From the NCBI GenBank assembly GCA_027324025.1, contig DAHVYW010000012.1, forward strand, positions 20,610 through 84,609: a stretch of 64,000 bases of DNA, given 5' to 3'. The translations under genes were made by a program, and so were the position numbers. Shown here one piece after another: positions 39,192-47,109 of the stretch (position 1 is its first letter; the number at the start of each line of letters is the position of its first letter). The notes under the pieces were generated by a model. It had not been told where the DNA came from. It ran no database searches and saw only the letters and a list, made by a program, of their open reading frames with translations. Origin of the DNA: JAJZQD01 sp021847735 (GTDB lineage Bacteria > Bacillota > Thermincolia > Thermincolales > UBA2595).

Positions 39192-40877
39192 CATGGATTC
39201 GGGGGCGGTGAGGCCTAGTAACTCTAACGCCCTTTTGACCACAGTTTGTACACTCTTTACGAGAACGATGCGGGCATTCTGCAATTCCCGGTCATCAATC
39301 ATTACCCGGTGGCTGTTGTAGAAACTGTGGAACAGCCCCGCCAGTTCATGGGCATAGCGGGCCAACCGGTGCGGTTCAAGGTTCACGGCGGCTTCCGAAA
39401 TTTCGGTGGGGAAATCCACCAGTTTTCTCATTAATTCCAATTCGGCCGGTTCTTTTAGGAGGGCCAAATTACAGGACCCGGCCAGGGGAACGGCTCCGCC
39501 CCTTTCCTCCAACTGGCGGAAGATGCTGCATATCCTGGCATAGGCGTATTGGATATAATAAATTGGATTTTCGGTGGACTCGGACTTGGCCAAATCCATA
39601 TCAAAATCAAGGTGGCTGTCCGGGCTCCGCATAACAAAGAAATACCTGGCCGCATCCTTGCCAACTTCAGCCACCAGGTCTTCCAGGGTGACAAATTCAC
39701 CGGACCGCTTAGACATCCGGATTATTTCCCCACCCTTAAACAGTCGGACAAGCTGCATGATGACAATGTCGAGGCTGTCAGGGTCATAACCCAGAGCCTT
39801 CATAGCGCCCTTGAGCCTTGCGACGTGGCCGTGATGGTCGGCTCCCCAAATATTGATGACCCATTTAAAACCCCGGTCAAACTTGTTTTTGTGGTAAGCG
39901 ATATCTGCCGCAAAATATGTAGGGGTGCCGTTGCTTCTGACCACAACCTCGTCTTTTTCCTCGCCGAAGGCGGTGGTTTTCAGCCAGAGAGCACCTTCAT
40001 GTTCGTAAATGTATCCCTTGTCCCGCAGTTCGTCAAGCACCGCATTGACAGCACCCGACTCATGCAGGGACTGCTCGCTGAACCATATATCATATTCAAC
40101 ACCAAATTGGTGAAGAGTATTTTTAATTGCCTGAAGTTTTTCCTCCAGGGCATACTTCACAAAAATTTCTTTTCGCCGGTCGGGCACCATATCAAAATAC
40201 TTGTTACCCGGATCAAGGGCGGTGATTCTTTTCACGGTATCAATGATATCCTGCCCGTGATACCCGTCCTCGGGGAAAACAACATCCTGCCCCATCTGCT
40301 GAAGGTACCGGGCCTCCAGGGATTTCCCAAAATTCTCTATTTGATTGCCCGTGTCGTTTATGTAAAACTCCCTGGTTACGGCAAACCCCGCCGCTATCAG
40401 CAGGTTGGCCATGGTGTCCCCCAAAGCGGCGCCCCTGGCATTTCCCATATGCAGCAAACCAGTAGGATTGGCGCTGACAAATTCCACCTGAACCATCTTA
40501 CCTTGCCCGGTGTCAGTGTTTCCGTACTGCTCCCCTTGTTCTTCAACTTGCAGTAGTACTTCGTGGACCCAGTTATTGTTAAGATAAAAATTAATAAACC
40601 CAGGTCCGGCAATTTCTATTCTGGCAACCCAAGAGCCTTGGGTGTTGATATTGTTTTTCAGCGTCTCGGCTACCTGCCTCGGTGACATTTTGGCCTGGCG
40701 GGCCAGCAGCATGGCTATATTTGTGGCAAAATCACCGTGCTCCTTTTCTCTGGGCACCTCCAGGACAAATTCGGGAAGGCCTTCGTAGTTTAGTGTTCCC
40801 GTATTTTTTGCGCTTTCCGCAGCAGAATTAATTAAACTTATAATCCGGCCTTTAACCATCTCAAGAACAGACTTCAT
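39189..40877 (-). CDS. argS: Arginyl-tRNA synthetase
   Basis: Class I synthetase. The HIGH-like motif is GLLHMGNARG, and the KMSKS-like loop is IRMSKRSGEFVTLEDL; the N-terminal Add1 domain and the C-terminal anticodon-binding DALR domain (YAYARICSIFRQLEERG to the end) are present. I place the start at ATG 40877 (MKSVLEMVKGRI) behind GGGAGGTATAAG, one base after the stop of the DUF1934 gene; the reading from 40916 adds 13 untypical residues. The stop codon lies in the end of a palindromic repeat. Confidence 0.96.
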   Translation of the reverse strand: MKSVLEMVKGRIISLINSAAESAKNTGTLNYEGLPEFVLEVPREKEHGDFATNIAMLLARQAKMSPRQVAETLKNNINTQGSWVARIEIAGPGFINFYLNNNWVHEVLLQVEEQGEQYGNTDTGQGKMVQVEFVSANPTGLLHMGNARGAALGDTMANLLIAAGFAVTREFYINDTGNQIENFGKSLEARYLQQMGQDVVFPEDGYHGQDIIDTVKRITALDPGNKYFDMVPDRRKEIFVKYALEEKLQAIKNTLHQFGVEYDIWFSEQSLHESGAVNAVLDELRDKGYIYEHEGALWLKTTAFGEEKDEVVVRSNGTPTYFAADIAYHKNKFDRGFKWVINIWGADHHGHVARLKGAMKALGYDPDSLDIVIMQLVRLFKGGEIIRMSKRSGEFVTLEDLVAEVGKDAARYFFVMRSPDSHLDFDMDLAKSESTENPIYYIQYAYARICSIFRQLEERGGAVPLAGSCNLALLKEPAELELMRKLVDFPTEISEAAVNLEPHRLARYAHELAGLFHSFYNSHRVMIDDRELQNARIVLVKSVQTVVKRALELLGLTAPESM

Positions 40878-40878
40878 C

Positions 40879-41301
40879 TTATACCTCCCTGACGGTAAGT
40901 GACAACACGTTATCACTTATTTTCTCATTTTCAACTTCCAATTCATATTCGAGATTAATACTTCCCCCTCCGTCTGTCAAGTTAACATCCACCTTGGACG
41001 ACGTAACAGCCATAAATATAACCCCGAAAGGGGTGATATAGTTTCCCCGATACCGCAGTCCCCGTTCGAAAACATGCCTTTGCTGGGAGGTTCCGGTCCT
41101 GTTTAAGGTCACCCGGGTCGACTCGGCCTTCAGGAAGGTAGTGGTTCCAGACATGCCTGTGACCTCTGATTCGTTGTAAATGATGAAGTATGCCCCGTTT
41201 TTTAAGTAATAGCTCCCCTTGGTGACTAATTCCTGAACGTCCACTTCACCAAACTCGTTGACCTGGGTTCCGGTAACCGAAATTAAAACCTCTTTGTTCA
41301 T
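40879..41301 (-). CDS. DUF1934 (YwiB-like) protein
   Basis: A 140-residue beta-barrel protein of the DUF1934 family, calycin-like. It contains VLISVTGTQ, GSYYLKNGAYFIIYNESEVTGMSGTTTFLKAE and the C-terminal YELEVENEKISDNVLSLTV. In Bacillus the homologue ywiB also precedes argS, so the call is supported by context. The start is ATG 41301 behind AAAGGTAG. Function unknown. Confidence 0.85.
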   Translation of the reverse strand: MNKEVLISVTGTQVNEFGEVDVQELVTKGSYYLKNGAYFIIYNESEVTGMSGTTTFLKAESTRVTLNRTGTSQQRHVFERGLRYRGNYITPFGVIFMAVTSSKVDVNLTDGGGSINLEYELEVENEKISDNVLSLTVREV

Positions 41302-41335
41302 GACCCAACTACCTTTCAACCCAATCTATTAAAAT

Positions 41336-41344
41336 ATTATACCA
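41336..41344 (-). promoter_or_regulatory. Extended -10 promoter for the DUF1934-argS operon
   Basis: Minus-strand TGGTATAAT, a perfect extended -10, about 35 bp upstream of the DUF1934 start; no good -35. Confidence 0.5.
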
Positions 41345-41570
41345 GAAAAACCCCATCGCTACACCAATTAATTTCCTCCCCGCCAATTCCCGATATATAA
41401 AGCATTAACCGCTCGCCGGCAAAAATCGTCCGCTTAGCGCCAGCCGGCGGCACCCGGATCCAAATTGGACCGCTAGAATATACTTATTGACCACTAAACG
41501 GGAAAATGTTGCGTTTAACCTGAAAACAGGTGCAATAAATTGTAACCCCCTATAGAATATAATCAAATAG

Positions 41571-41706
41571 GAGTCCAGAGACCTAGAGTCCAGAGACCGG
41601 CACGAGTTGCCGGTCTTAGACTTTAGGCCTTTTTTGTTTATAAAGTCCGGAGGCATTATTGCCCAGAGGCTGATACTAATCGTATCAGCCTTTTCTTTTG
41701 CCTCCG
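41571..41706 (+). ncRNA. Candidate structured leader or small RNA upstream of the transporter pseudogene
   Basis: Within the 510-bp gap between the DUF1934 gene and the transporter pseudogene. GAGTCCAGAGACC occurs twice in tandem (41571 and 41586). The second copy starts a large hairpin, AGACCGGCA/TGCCGGTCT with outer AGTC/GACT, followed by GGCCTTTTTTG, which looks like a terminator. Then CGGAGGCA (41648) pairs with TGCCTCCG (41699) and encloses GGCTGATAC/GTATCAGCC. No open frame of note is present. The tandem repeats could permit an alternative pairing, as in a riboswitch or attenuator. I do not recognise a known class. Confidence 0.45.
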
Positions 41707-41811
41707 GGCACAGTGTCAAATCGCAATAATTTTTGGGGGGATTGCCAATGTGCTAGACCAAGAAAGCCAATCGGACTTATACTATAAAAATTTAAGATGG
41801 AGGTGTTCTTT

Positions 41812-42807
41812 ATGAGTGAACAGACTAATACGAGAGGTTGGATTGTTACTTTTCAGGTACGGCAATTAACCTCTGTCTCGGAGTGCTGTACGCATGGAGC
41901 GTAATTGGCAGAGCCCTTACAAAGCAGTGGCACTGGTCGGCATTTAAGGCTAACACACCTTATATGGTTGCCTGTGGTGTATTTGCCATTACGATGGTAA
42001 TCGGCGGGAGGATGCAAGATAGAATAGGACCAAGGATTGTGGCATCCCTTGGTGGTGTGTTTGCAGGCGCCGGATTAATCATTTCCGGTTTGGCCAATCC
42101 GGACAGTATGCTCCCGATGATCATTGGTTTTGGGATTCTGGCAGGCACCGGAATGGGATTTGGTTATGGCGCCGCCACCCCGCCTGCGCAAAAGTGGTTC
42201 CCGCCCTACAAAAGAGGTTTAGTTACCGGTCTGGTTGTATCCGGTTACGGCTGCGCATCAGTATACTTATCTCCACTTACCTCAAAACTTCTTGGTTTGT
42301 ATGGGATCAACAAAACCTATATGATTCTCGGCATTTTCTTCCTGGTCACCATCGTCTTATTTTCCCAGAACCTGAAAAACCCGCCGCCTGGTTATATCCC
42401 TGCCGGTATGCCCGCAATCGGCAGCGCTAAGCACATCGCAGCCGGACACCAGTATGACTGGCATGAAATGATGAAGACCCCGCAGTTCTATCTGCTCTGG
42501 TTAATGTTCGGTTTCGGTTCCTTTGCCGGTTTGATGATGATTTCAAGCTTGGCTAAGATAGGAGTCCTACAGAATCCTAATACAATCCTGGCTTCTATCT
42601 TCGTAGCCGTTCTGGCAGCCGGAAATGCCGGCGGCCGGGTAGCGGCAGGTTTTCTCTCCGACAAATTGGGCCGCATGCGCACAATCTTGTTGAGCAGTGG
42701 TTATCTGCTTACTGCAGGCAGGCATATCCTTCCTATGCAAGGCGCCTAAAAGCATCGTTGTCAGCAGGGAAATTCCTGTCACGGTTAACACGTTAAGCAA
42801 AGACTAA
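41812..42807 (+). pseudogene. Decayed OFA-family (oxalate/formate antiporter type) MFS transporter
   Basis: Starts at ATG 41812 behind GGAGGTG with MSEQTNTRGWIVTF, then a one-base loss in a T run near 41850-41853 shifts the frame; the next frame continues with SGTAINLCLGVLYAWSVIGRAL, the OFA signature, and reads on through about eight helices (GRMQDRIGPR, LAGTGMGFGYG, AAGFLSDKLGRMR). Near 42715 the frame breaks again: the remaining C-terminus, AGISFLCKAPKSIVVSREIP to TLSKD, is in a third frame ending at TAA 42807. About 80-100 residues, including the last helices, appear deleted compared with the roughly 410-430 usual. A perfect terminator follows. The gene is not functional. The substrate of the ancestor is unknown. 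Confidence 0.8.
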
Positions 42808-42820
42808 TGCCTTTCCCGAA

Positions 42821-42852
42821 CCGCACCGGAGATTTCCTCCGGTGCGGTATTC
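42821..42852 (+). terminator. Terminator after the transporter pseudogene
   Basis: Perfect 11-bp stem CCGCACCGGAG/CTCCGGTGCGG with a 5-nt loop followed by TATTCTT. Confidence 0.8.
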
Positions 42853-43071
42853 TTACCAGTTAACCCCGTGTTTCTACCGTTCACCTGCGGTTTTCGCCCA
42901 TTGGCGGTCAAAAAACTACCATTAAGGAAAAAAACGGTGCTTTCTACCACAACAGAGTTAATAATTAAGTTGGATATTTGTCTAAATCTTACCAAATTTA
43001 GCTCTTTCGGGGGTGAGGATTTACACCGGTTGAAAAATTAAGTCCTAGGTTTTTTCTTGGGGGGAGAAACG

Positions 43072-43320
43072 ATGGATCAAAGACGTGAAATCTCGGAACA
43101 TTCCTTACTGTCTTTGGAAAGACAGACTGCCAGGTTAATCGAGATTTTGAAGGTTGCTGTGATTGTAATTTTAACCGTCTTATTGTCAATTCCGGTAATT
43201 GGTTCCCTATTGGGGGTCGGCAGAGGCGGGCACTATACCGGTTCGGCCTGGAGCGGAGCTTGGCTTTACGGACTTTTGGCAGTTTATACGGTAAATTACT
43301 GGTGGAGCAATGTTGAATGA
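43072..43320 (+). CDS. Small membrane protein, first gene of an unknown two-gene cassette
   Basis: An 82-residue protein: a charged N-terminal helix (MDQRREISEHSLLSLERQTARLIEI), a membrane helix (VAVIVILTVLLSIPVIGSLLGV), a glycine-rich loop and a second hydrophobic stretch (AWLYGLLAVYTVNYWW). ATG behind GGGGGGAGAAACG. It overlaps the next gene by four bases (ATGA), so the two products are made together. I recognise no family. Confidence 0.6.
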   Translation: MDQRREISEHSLLSLERQTARLIEILKVAVIVILTVLLSIPVIGSLLGVGRGGHYTGSAWSGAWLYGLLAVYTVNYWWSNVE

Positions 43321-44306
43321 TAAGCAAACGGGTTTTGAATACCTTAATGGCACTTATCATTTCCCTTGCTCTGGCAACCGCAAACCTGGCAGGTTTATAC
43401 TATCTTGACAAATCAATAGGCCAAGGAAACGTCCAGGTTATCCAAACGGCCTTGGACATTAACGCCAGGAATTTTACTCAGTGGTCATTAGGCGTTATTC
43501 CAAATATCAATACCGTCCCGGCAGCAGTGGCTGAACAGGAGAATATGCGGGTATGGGCCCAACCTGGTGATTACGCCGGACCGGCTGTCATGGGCATAAC
43601 CTTCGCCATGGCAGCAATTATGTGGTTTATCTGGATCGGCTATTACCTCGGGTTTCCCGGCAACATGGTCTTTATAAAGCAGCGTTTGCTCGGTCTCTTG
43701 GCAGCATTAGTTTTAACTATCCTGACCAATCTTATGTTTGCCCGCATGACTACCGAGTTTACCAGTACTAATACTGTCCTGGGTGCGGCCTTCGGCCATC
43801 TTTCGCTGGGCCTTAATGCCGGGGGGATTTGGTTCATTGCTGTACTGTCCCGGCTCGGTGTCGGCCAGCATGAGTCAAGGCCTACGATTCCGGTAAGCCA
43901 GCTGAAAGACGAGAAGCTTTCCGCACTGCTAATGAGTTTGGTAATTGCTTTTGTTTTTGAAGGCGTCTTCAGGAAGGCAAACCTGGCATTACCCGGTTTG
44001 TCAATTGACTTCGCGGTCTGGGCTGTAACATTTATCGCGTTCTTCAATTACTACGGTTATATTCCTTCCAAATGGTTTAAGGGTGAAAGGCCTTTCGGAA
44101 TCGTCCTAACCGTTTGCGGGACCGCTGCCACCATTATTATTTGGGTAGTTATTCAACACCTGACCGGCGGGGCCATCGGTACGGCCTTGCTAACTGCTTC
44201 CGGGAGCCCAGGCCTGTCCCTAATGCTTTCCTTCTGGCTGCTGTTCTGGCTCTCGGTTTCTAACCAATCCGGAAAATCAAGCCCCGTCAGGATAACAAGA
44301 TATTAA
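43317..44306 (+). CDS. Polytopic membrane protein of unknown function
   Basis: A 329-residue protein with about eight hydrophobic helices. The first helix (LMALIISLALATANLAGLYYL) precedes an extracytoplasmic segment of about 60 residues (NVQVIQTALDINARNFTQW, PAAVAEQENMRVWAQPGDYAGP). Further helices include GPAVMGITFAMAAIMWFIWIG and a C-terminal bundle. The cytoplasmic loops contain FIKQRLLG and VGQHESRPTIPVSQLKDEKL. I recognise no family. Coupled to the 82-residue protein upstream and followed by a terminator, so the pair is a self-contained operon next to a dead transporter gene. Confidence 0.65.
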   Translation: MISKRVLNTLMALIISLALATANLAGLYYLDKSIGQGNVQVIQTALDINARNFTQWSLGVIPNINTVPAAVAEQENMRVWAQPGDYAGPAVMGITFAMAAIMWFIWIGYYLGFPGNMVFIKQRLLGLLAALVLTILTNLMFARMTTEFTSTNTVLGAAFGHLSLGLNAGGIWFIAVLSRLGVGQHESRPTIPVSQLKDEKLSALLMSLVIAFVFEGVFRKANLALPGLSIDFAVWAVTFIAFFNYYGYIPSKWFKGERPFGIVLTVCGTAATIIIWVVIQHLTGGAIGTALLTASGSPGLSLMLSFWLLFWLSVSNQSGKSSPVRITRY

Positions 44307-44355
44307 TCATCTAGAGGCTGTCTCAAAAGTTAATGTGAGACACCCGGAATGAAGG

Positions 44356-44387
44356 AAACTCAGGCATTCATTTGATAGCCTGAGTTT
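44356..44387 (+). terminator. Terminator after the two-gene membrane cassette
   Basis: Stem AAACTCAGGC/GCCTGAGTTT with a 12-nt loop followed by TGTCAT, 50 bp after the membrane gene stop. Confidence 0.65.
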
Positions 44388-44483
44388 TGTCATATAATTG
44401 GCGTAGTCTTAAAGTAAGAGCTCCCATATTTTCCCCTCAAGTTGTCTTAGAAGAGGCACAGCATTCCTGTTTCTTTTTTACCT

Positions 44484-44690
44484 TGTCTCAAAAGAGGTAG
44501 TCTTTCTTAAGTTTTTACAGAATATAAAGGAAACGGCAGGTATGTTCCGGAGAGCGAGGCTGACATCCGCCAGCCCGCGACCCGCCTATGCGGGAGCGGT
44601 TTGCTGGCTGAGTTGTTGCTCGCTCGCAGGAATGTACCTGCTGTTTCCTTGTTTGAGTAACCAAAGCAAGAGACTGCCTCTTTTGAGACA
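44484..44690. repeat. 207-bp palindromic element (family B), copy 2
   Basis: Terminal inverted repeats TGTCTCAAAAGAGGTAGTCT and AGACTGCCTCTTTTGAGACA agree in 19 of 20 positions. A second inverted pair inside, AAGGAAACGGCAGG and CCTGCTGTTTCCTT, and a GC-rich centre make the whole segment one long hairpin. The interior is shared with 8593-8848 in reverse. A solo end, TTGTCTCAAAAGAGGCAGTC, also occurs at 38089. It ends 11 bp from the iorB stop. Confidence 0.7.
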
Positions 44691-44701
44691 GTCCCTCACT
44701 T

Positions 44702-45298
44702 CTATACTTCGATTTTCCAGCCCTCTTCAAAGGCTTGTTTATTCAATTCCAGAAACTTGGGCGGAACCTTTTCCTCTAAGGCTTTAATACACTTTTCCTT
44801 GGGGAATCCCATCTTACGGGCCAGGACTCCCATCAACACTACGTTGGAAGCCTTATCATTGCCCAGGTTCCGTGCAATAGTCAAAGCATCCAGGGCAATA
44901 GTATCCAGAACCTTGCGCCGGATCCGGTCAACAATACTGTCCGGGTATTTCTGGAGTCCCATGATAACAGGTACAGGCTCAATAACCTGGTCACTGATAA
45001 TCATCGTCCCGCCCTTCTTTAGGTAATGCATCCAGCGGATTGCCTCCAACCGCTCAAAAGCCAGGATAATATCTGCCTGCCCCTCGGCAATAAGGGGTGA
45101 ATACACCTTTTTTCCCATTCTCACCTGGGTGACAACACTGCCACCGCGCTGGGCCATCCCGTGAATCTCGGAAACTTTCACATCATGCCCCGCTTCCCGG
45201 GCCAGGTAGGATAAAATCCTGCTGGCCAGAATAGTGCCCTGGCCTCCCACGCCAACAATGAGAATATTGGTTACCTTGTCATTAACCAATGACTTCAC
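44702..45298 (-). CDS. iorB: Indolepyruvate:ferredoxin oxidoreductase beta subunit
   Basis: Catalytic gamma-type domain partner of IorA. The 198-residue protein starts NILIVGVGGQGTILASRILSYLA, the glycine-rich pyruvate-oxidoreductase gamma signature, and contains MAQRGGSVVTQVRMG. Together with IorA it decarboxylates aryl 2-oxoacids (indolepyruvate, phenylpyruvate) to aryl-acetyl-CoA and reduced ferredoxin. The GTG start at 45298 overlaps iorA by 17 bases; a TTG nine bases later is an alternative. Confidence 0.92.
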   Translation of the reverse strand: MKSLVNDKVTNILIVGVGGQGTILASRILSYLAREAGHDVKVSEIHGMAQRGGSVVTQVRMGKKVYSPLIAEGQADIILAFERLEAIRWMHYLKKGGTMIISDQVIEPVPVIMGLQKYPDSIVDRIRRKVLDTIALDALTIARNLGNDKASNVVLMGVLARKMGFPKEKCIKALEEKVPPKFLELNKQAFEEGWKIEV

Positions 45299-47057
45299 CC
45301 GCTTTCTTTAGGGCCCCGGACGGGCACAGCTGTGCACATAAACCGCAGCCTGTACACAGGGTGGCATTAACCGTCACGGTTTCGACACCCGCAGTCAGGG
45401 CCGGGCAACCGAGCTTCATGCATTTTTTGCAGTTGATACAGGTATCTGTCTGGATGGTATATGGCGAGCTCTTTTCTTTAATCAGAAGGGCACACGGCCT
45501 TTTGGTGATTATTACCGAAGGTTCGTTGGCCTCCGCCTCTTCCTTAATGATATTTTTAAGGTTATCCAGCTCAAAAGGGTCAGCTGTTACGACCCTGCTT
45601 ATGCCCAGCGCCTTTGCCAGCGCGACCAGATCCACCTGGCAGGTGGGTTCTTTGCTTAATGTCCGGCCTGTCGCCGGATGGTCCTGATGCCCGGTCATGG
45701 CTGTTGTGCTGTTATCCAGGATTATTGTGGTCGTAGCGCCTTTGTTGTAAGCCACATCCAACAGCCCGGTAATTCCTGAATGCAGGAAGGTGGAGTCCCC
45801 AATCACAGCGACAACCTTACCGTGCATCTCGGGGTGGGCTTTCTCCATACCCAGGGCCGAACCCACACTGGCACCCATACAGATACAGGTATCCATGGCT
45901 TCCAGAGGAGGCAGGGCGCCAAGGGTATAACAGCCGATATCCCCCATGACTGTCATTTTTAATTGGCTAAGAGTATAAAAAACTCCCCTGTGAGGGCAGC
46001 CGGGACACATTACAGGAGGTCTCACCGGAATCTGCACATCCGGGTCACCTTCCACTCCTTTGACCAGTACCGATGTATCCACAAGTTCTTTAAACTCCGT
46101 CACCGAGAGGATTTTTTCAGCAAGCATGCTTTGAGAAATTTCTCCCATTCGGGGGAACAGTTTCTTGCCTGTGACCTCGATACCCATCAGGCGAATCTGT
46201 TCCTCCAGGAACGGTTCCAGTTCTTCAACAACATACAGTTCCTTAACTTCCGCAGCAAACTTCCGGACTAACTTTTCGGGCAGCGGAAATGTCATCCCCA
46301 GCTTTAACACCGAGGCCCCGGGAATAACCTCCTTGACATACTCGTAAACAATACCGCTGGTAATGATGCCTATGCTTTTATCAGCCAATTCAACCTTGTT
46401 TACCGGGCAGGTCTCCGAATACTCCAGCAGTTTTTGTCTTCTTTCCTCAACCACAACATGGCGGCCCCTGGCATGGGCAGGCACCATAACATACTTTGAC
46501 GGGGTTTTCGTATAAGGTTTGGTATGGCTTTCTCCGCGTTCCCCCAGTTCAACAAAACTCTGGGAATGGGCTACCCTGGTAGTTGTGCGTAGCAAGACCG
46601 GCGTATCAAACTGTTCGCTGATTTCCAGAGCCAAGCCCACCATATCCTTGCATTCCTGGCTGTTGCTGGGTTCCAATAGGGGAATCTTGGCAAACTTAGC
46701 GTAATTCCTGTTGTCCTGCTCATTCTGGGAGCTGTGCATCCCTGGGTCATCGGCTCCAACCAGCACAAACCCGGCGTTGACACCGGTATAGGCCAGGGTA
46801 AACAGCGGGTCCGCTGCCACGTTGACCCCAACGTGTTTCATGGTTACAAGAGTCCTGGCGCCTCCTAAGGCTGCACCTAACCCTACTTCCATCGCCACCT
46901 TCTCATTCGGGGACCACTGGGCGTAAACACCCTGGTAACGCACAAAGTTCTCCAGTATCTCCGTACTGGGCGTGCCTGGATAAGCGGCTGCCACCGTCAC
47001 CCCCGCCTCAAAGGCTCCTCTTGCAATTGCCTCATTTCCTGTAAGTAACTCCTTCAT
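45282..47057 (-). CDS. iorA: Indolepyruvate:ferredoxin oxidoreductase alpha subunit
   Basis: A 591-residue TPP and iron-sulfur enzyme subunit. The N-terminal pyrimidine domain opens with LLTGNEAIARGAFEAGVTVAAAYPGTPSTEI; PVMCPGCPHRGVFYTL binds the cofactor region; the TPP-binding domain includes MGDIGCYTLGALPPLEAMDTCICMGASVGSALGM and DNSTTAMTGHQDHP. Two 4Fe-4S clusters sit at the C-terminus (CINCKKCMKLGC and CTGCGLCAQLCP). Expected role: fermentation of aromatic amino acids, giving reduced ferredoxin, with the acyl-CoA going to the PaaK-type ligase next door. Confidence 0.95.
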   Translation of the reverse strand: MKELLTGNEAIARGAFEAGVTVAAAYPGTPSTEILENFVRYQGVYAQWSPNEKVAMEVGLGAALGGARTLVTMKHVGVNVAADPLFTLAYTGVNAGFVLVGADDPGMHSSQNEQDNRNYAKFAKIPLLEPSNSQECKDMVGLALEISEQFDTPVLLRTTTRVAHSQSFVELGERGESHTKPYTKTPSKYVMVPAHARGRHVVVEERRQKLLEYSETCPVNKVELADKSIGIITSGIVYEYVKEVIPGASVLKLGMTFPLPEKLVRKFAAEVKELYVVEELEPFLEEQIRLMGIEVTGKKLFPRMGEISQSMLAEKILSVTEFKELVDTSVLVKGVEGDPDVQIPVRPPVMCPGCPHRGVFYTLSQLKMTVMGDIGCYTLGALPPLEAMDTCICMGASVGSALGMEKAHPEMHGKVVAVIGDSTFLHSGITGLLDVAYNKGATTTIILDNSTTAMTGHQDHPATGRTLSKEPTCQVDLVALAKALGISRVVTADPFELDNLKNIIKEEAEANEPSVIITKRPCALLIKEKSSPYTIQTDTCINCKKCMKLGCPALTAGVETVTVNATLCTGCGLCAQLCPSGALKKAGEVIG

Positions 47058-47109
47058 TTCTATACCTCCACACTCAGGCTGTTAAGGGGTATGCTTTTCT
47101 ACAAACATA

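Noticed and set aside
39549..40556. 335-codon plus-strand open frame
   Set aside because: It is entirely antisense to argS, which has all synthetase motifs; the antisense translation has no recognisable domain.
41405..41719. 104-codon minus-strand frame in the gap before the transporter pseudogene
   Set aside because: It runs through the hairpins of the structured region, lacks a ribosome site and has no protein-like pattern.
42567..42800. Minus-strand frame reading like a hydrophobic helix at the end of the transporter pseudogene
   Set aside because: The plus strand in the third frame gives a typical transporter C-terminus (KAPK tail to a stop before the terminator), which explains the segment better than an inversion.
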